A model generated the notes under the pieces. That model worked only from the letters and a program-made list of their open reading frames with translations, was not told the origin of the DNA and searched no databases. From Acidimicrobiales bacterium (lineage in GTDB: Bacteria > Actinomycetota > Acidimicrobiia > Acidimicrobiales > Poriferisodalaceae), in the NCBI GenBank assembly GCA_020439485.1, contig JAGQSP010000253.1:1-5290 (forward strand): a DNA stretch of 5,290 nt, in the 5' to 3' direction. Each line of letters starts with the position of its first letter. Positions within the stretch are counted from its first letter, which is position 1. Shown here piece after piece: positions 5,079 through 5,290 of the stretch. Made by a program: the position numbers and the translations under genes.

Positions 5079-5290
5079 TCAGCTCAACGCGGGCAAGCCG
5101 TCGATCGAGACCGCGTTCTTGGTCGCCCAATACTGCGCGATCTCGTCGTCGGTGCGCGCCTCGCCCCAGTCGGCCAGGGTGTCGCGCTCGGAGACGAAGT
5201 CCATGTACGGCACGGCGAATCCACATGACGTCGAGGTACGGTCGATGTCGGCGACGATGATCGACCGCACAGCCCCTCGCGGCTCGAACA
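5079..5290 (-). CDS. C-terminal part of a pyridoxamine-5'-phosphate-oxidase-like protein (COG3576 type)
   Basis: Only the last 69 residues are in the window; the frame stays open through the right edge (FEPRGAV before RSIIVADID), so the gene begins beyond 5290. The visible part reads VRSIIVADIDRTSTSCGFAV..., then PYMDF, SERDTLADW, AQYWATKN and SIDGLPALS at the end. A strand followed by SCG-AVP, ERD-L--W, KN and a terminal SIDGLP is the tail I associate with actinobacterial and proteobacterial PNPOx-fold proteins of unknown function. They adopt a split beta-barrel that binds FMN, or F420 in related groups. A GTG at 5270 is not the true start, because it lies inside the conserved strand. The gene is convergent with the LLM pair. 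The substrate is unknown, and the flavin-binding N-terminal half cannot be checked here. Confidence 0.82.
   Translation of the reverse strand, partial: FEPRGAVRSIIVADIDRTSTSCGFAVPYMDFVSERDTLADWGEARTDDEIAQYWATKNAVSIDGLPALS

Noticed and set aside
4281..5228. 315-codon plus-strand frame over the second LLM gene and the convergent gene
   Set aside because: Arg/Gly/His-rich shadow frame with no family resemblance; both real genes beneath it have strong motifs.
5268..5270. GTG as the true start of the right-edge minus-strand gene
   Set aside because: The frame continues upstream to the window end, and the GTG lies in the conserved strand of a PNPOx-like C terminus.

Overview
This 5.3 kb window is high-GC, densely packed bacterial DNA with mostly short intergenic gaps and one 38-nt gene overlap. 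I read it as actinobacterial, possibly Acidimicrobiia or a relative. The reasons are two luciferase-like oxidoreductases of the F420-dependent type, a GlcG/HbpS-like protein, a COG3576-like flavin/PLP-oxidase fold protein, GTG and TTG starts, and a TANNNT -10 box at leaderless spacing in front of one gene. The assignment is inference; no rRNA or marker gene is present.

Layout. A leftward block (minus strand) runs from 3216 to the left edge: GlcG/HbpS-like protein (2794-3216), DHA2-type 14-TM MFS exporter (1239-2735, TTG start), PIG-L/LmbE-type Zn deacetylase (536-1276, overlapping the exporter by 38 nt), Bcp/PrxQ peroxiredoxin (56-526), and the first 19 codons of another gene (1-59) whose GTG overlaps the bcp stop in a GTGA. 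A rightward block holds two tandem LLM-class oxidoreductases (3268-4209 and 4219-5055), the second with a Shine-Dalgarno overlapping the stop of the first. At the right edge, convergent to them, is the C-terminal part of a pyridoxamine-5'-phosphate-oxidase-like protein (5079 to beyond 5290).

How they may work together. The leftward genes suggest redox or xenobiotic handling: peroxide reduction, a heme/corrinoid-binding-type fold, an efflux pump and a hydrolase. The rightward pair are probable F420H2- or FMN-dependent oxidoreductases. A shared detoxification theme is inference only.

The most distinctive non-coding signal is the 51-bp divergent intergenic region (3217-3267). It contains five 7-bp repeats that also build a 34-bp near-palindrome (14 of 17 pairs), centred almost exactly midway between the two divergent start codons. 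The probable -10 box of the rightward LLM genes lies at one end of it. I see no tRNA, rRNA, CRISPR, transposase or convincing terminator, and I do not recognise a wholly new system; the divergent operator-like element is the best candidate for something undescribed.
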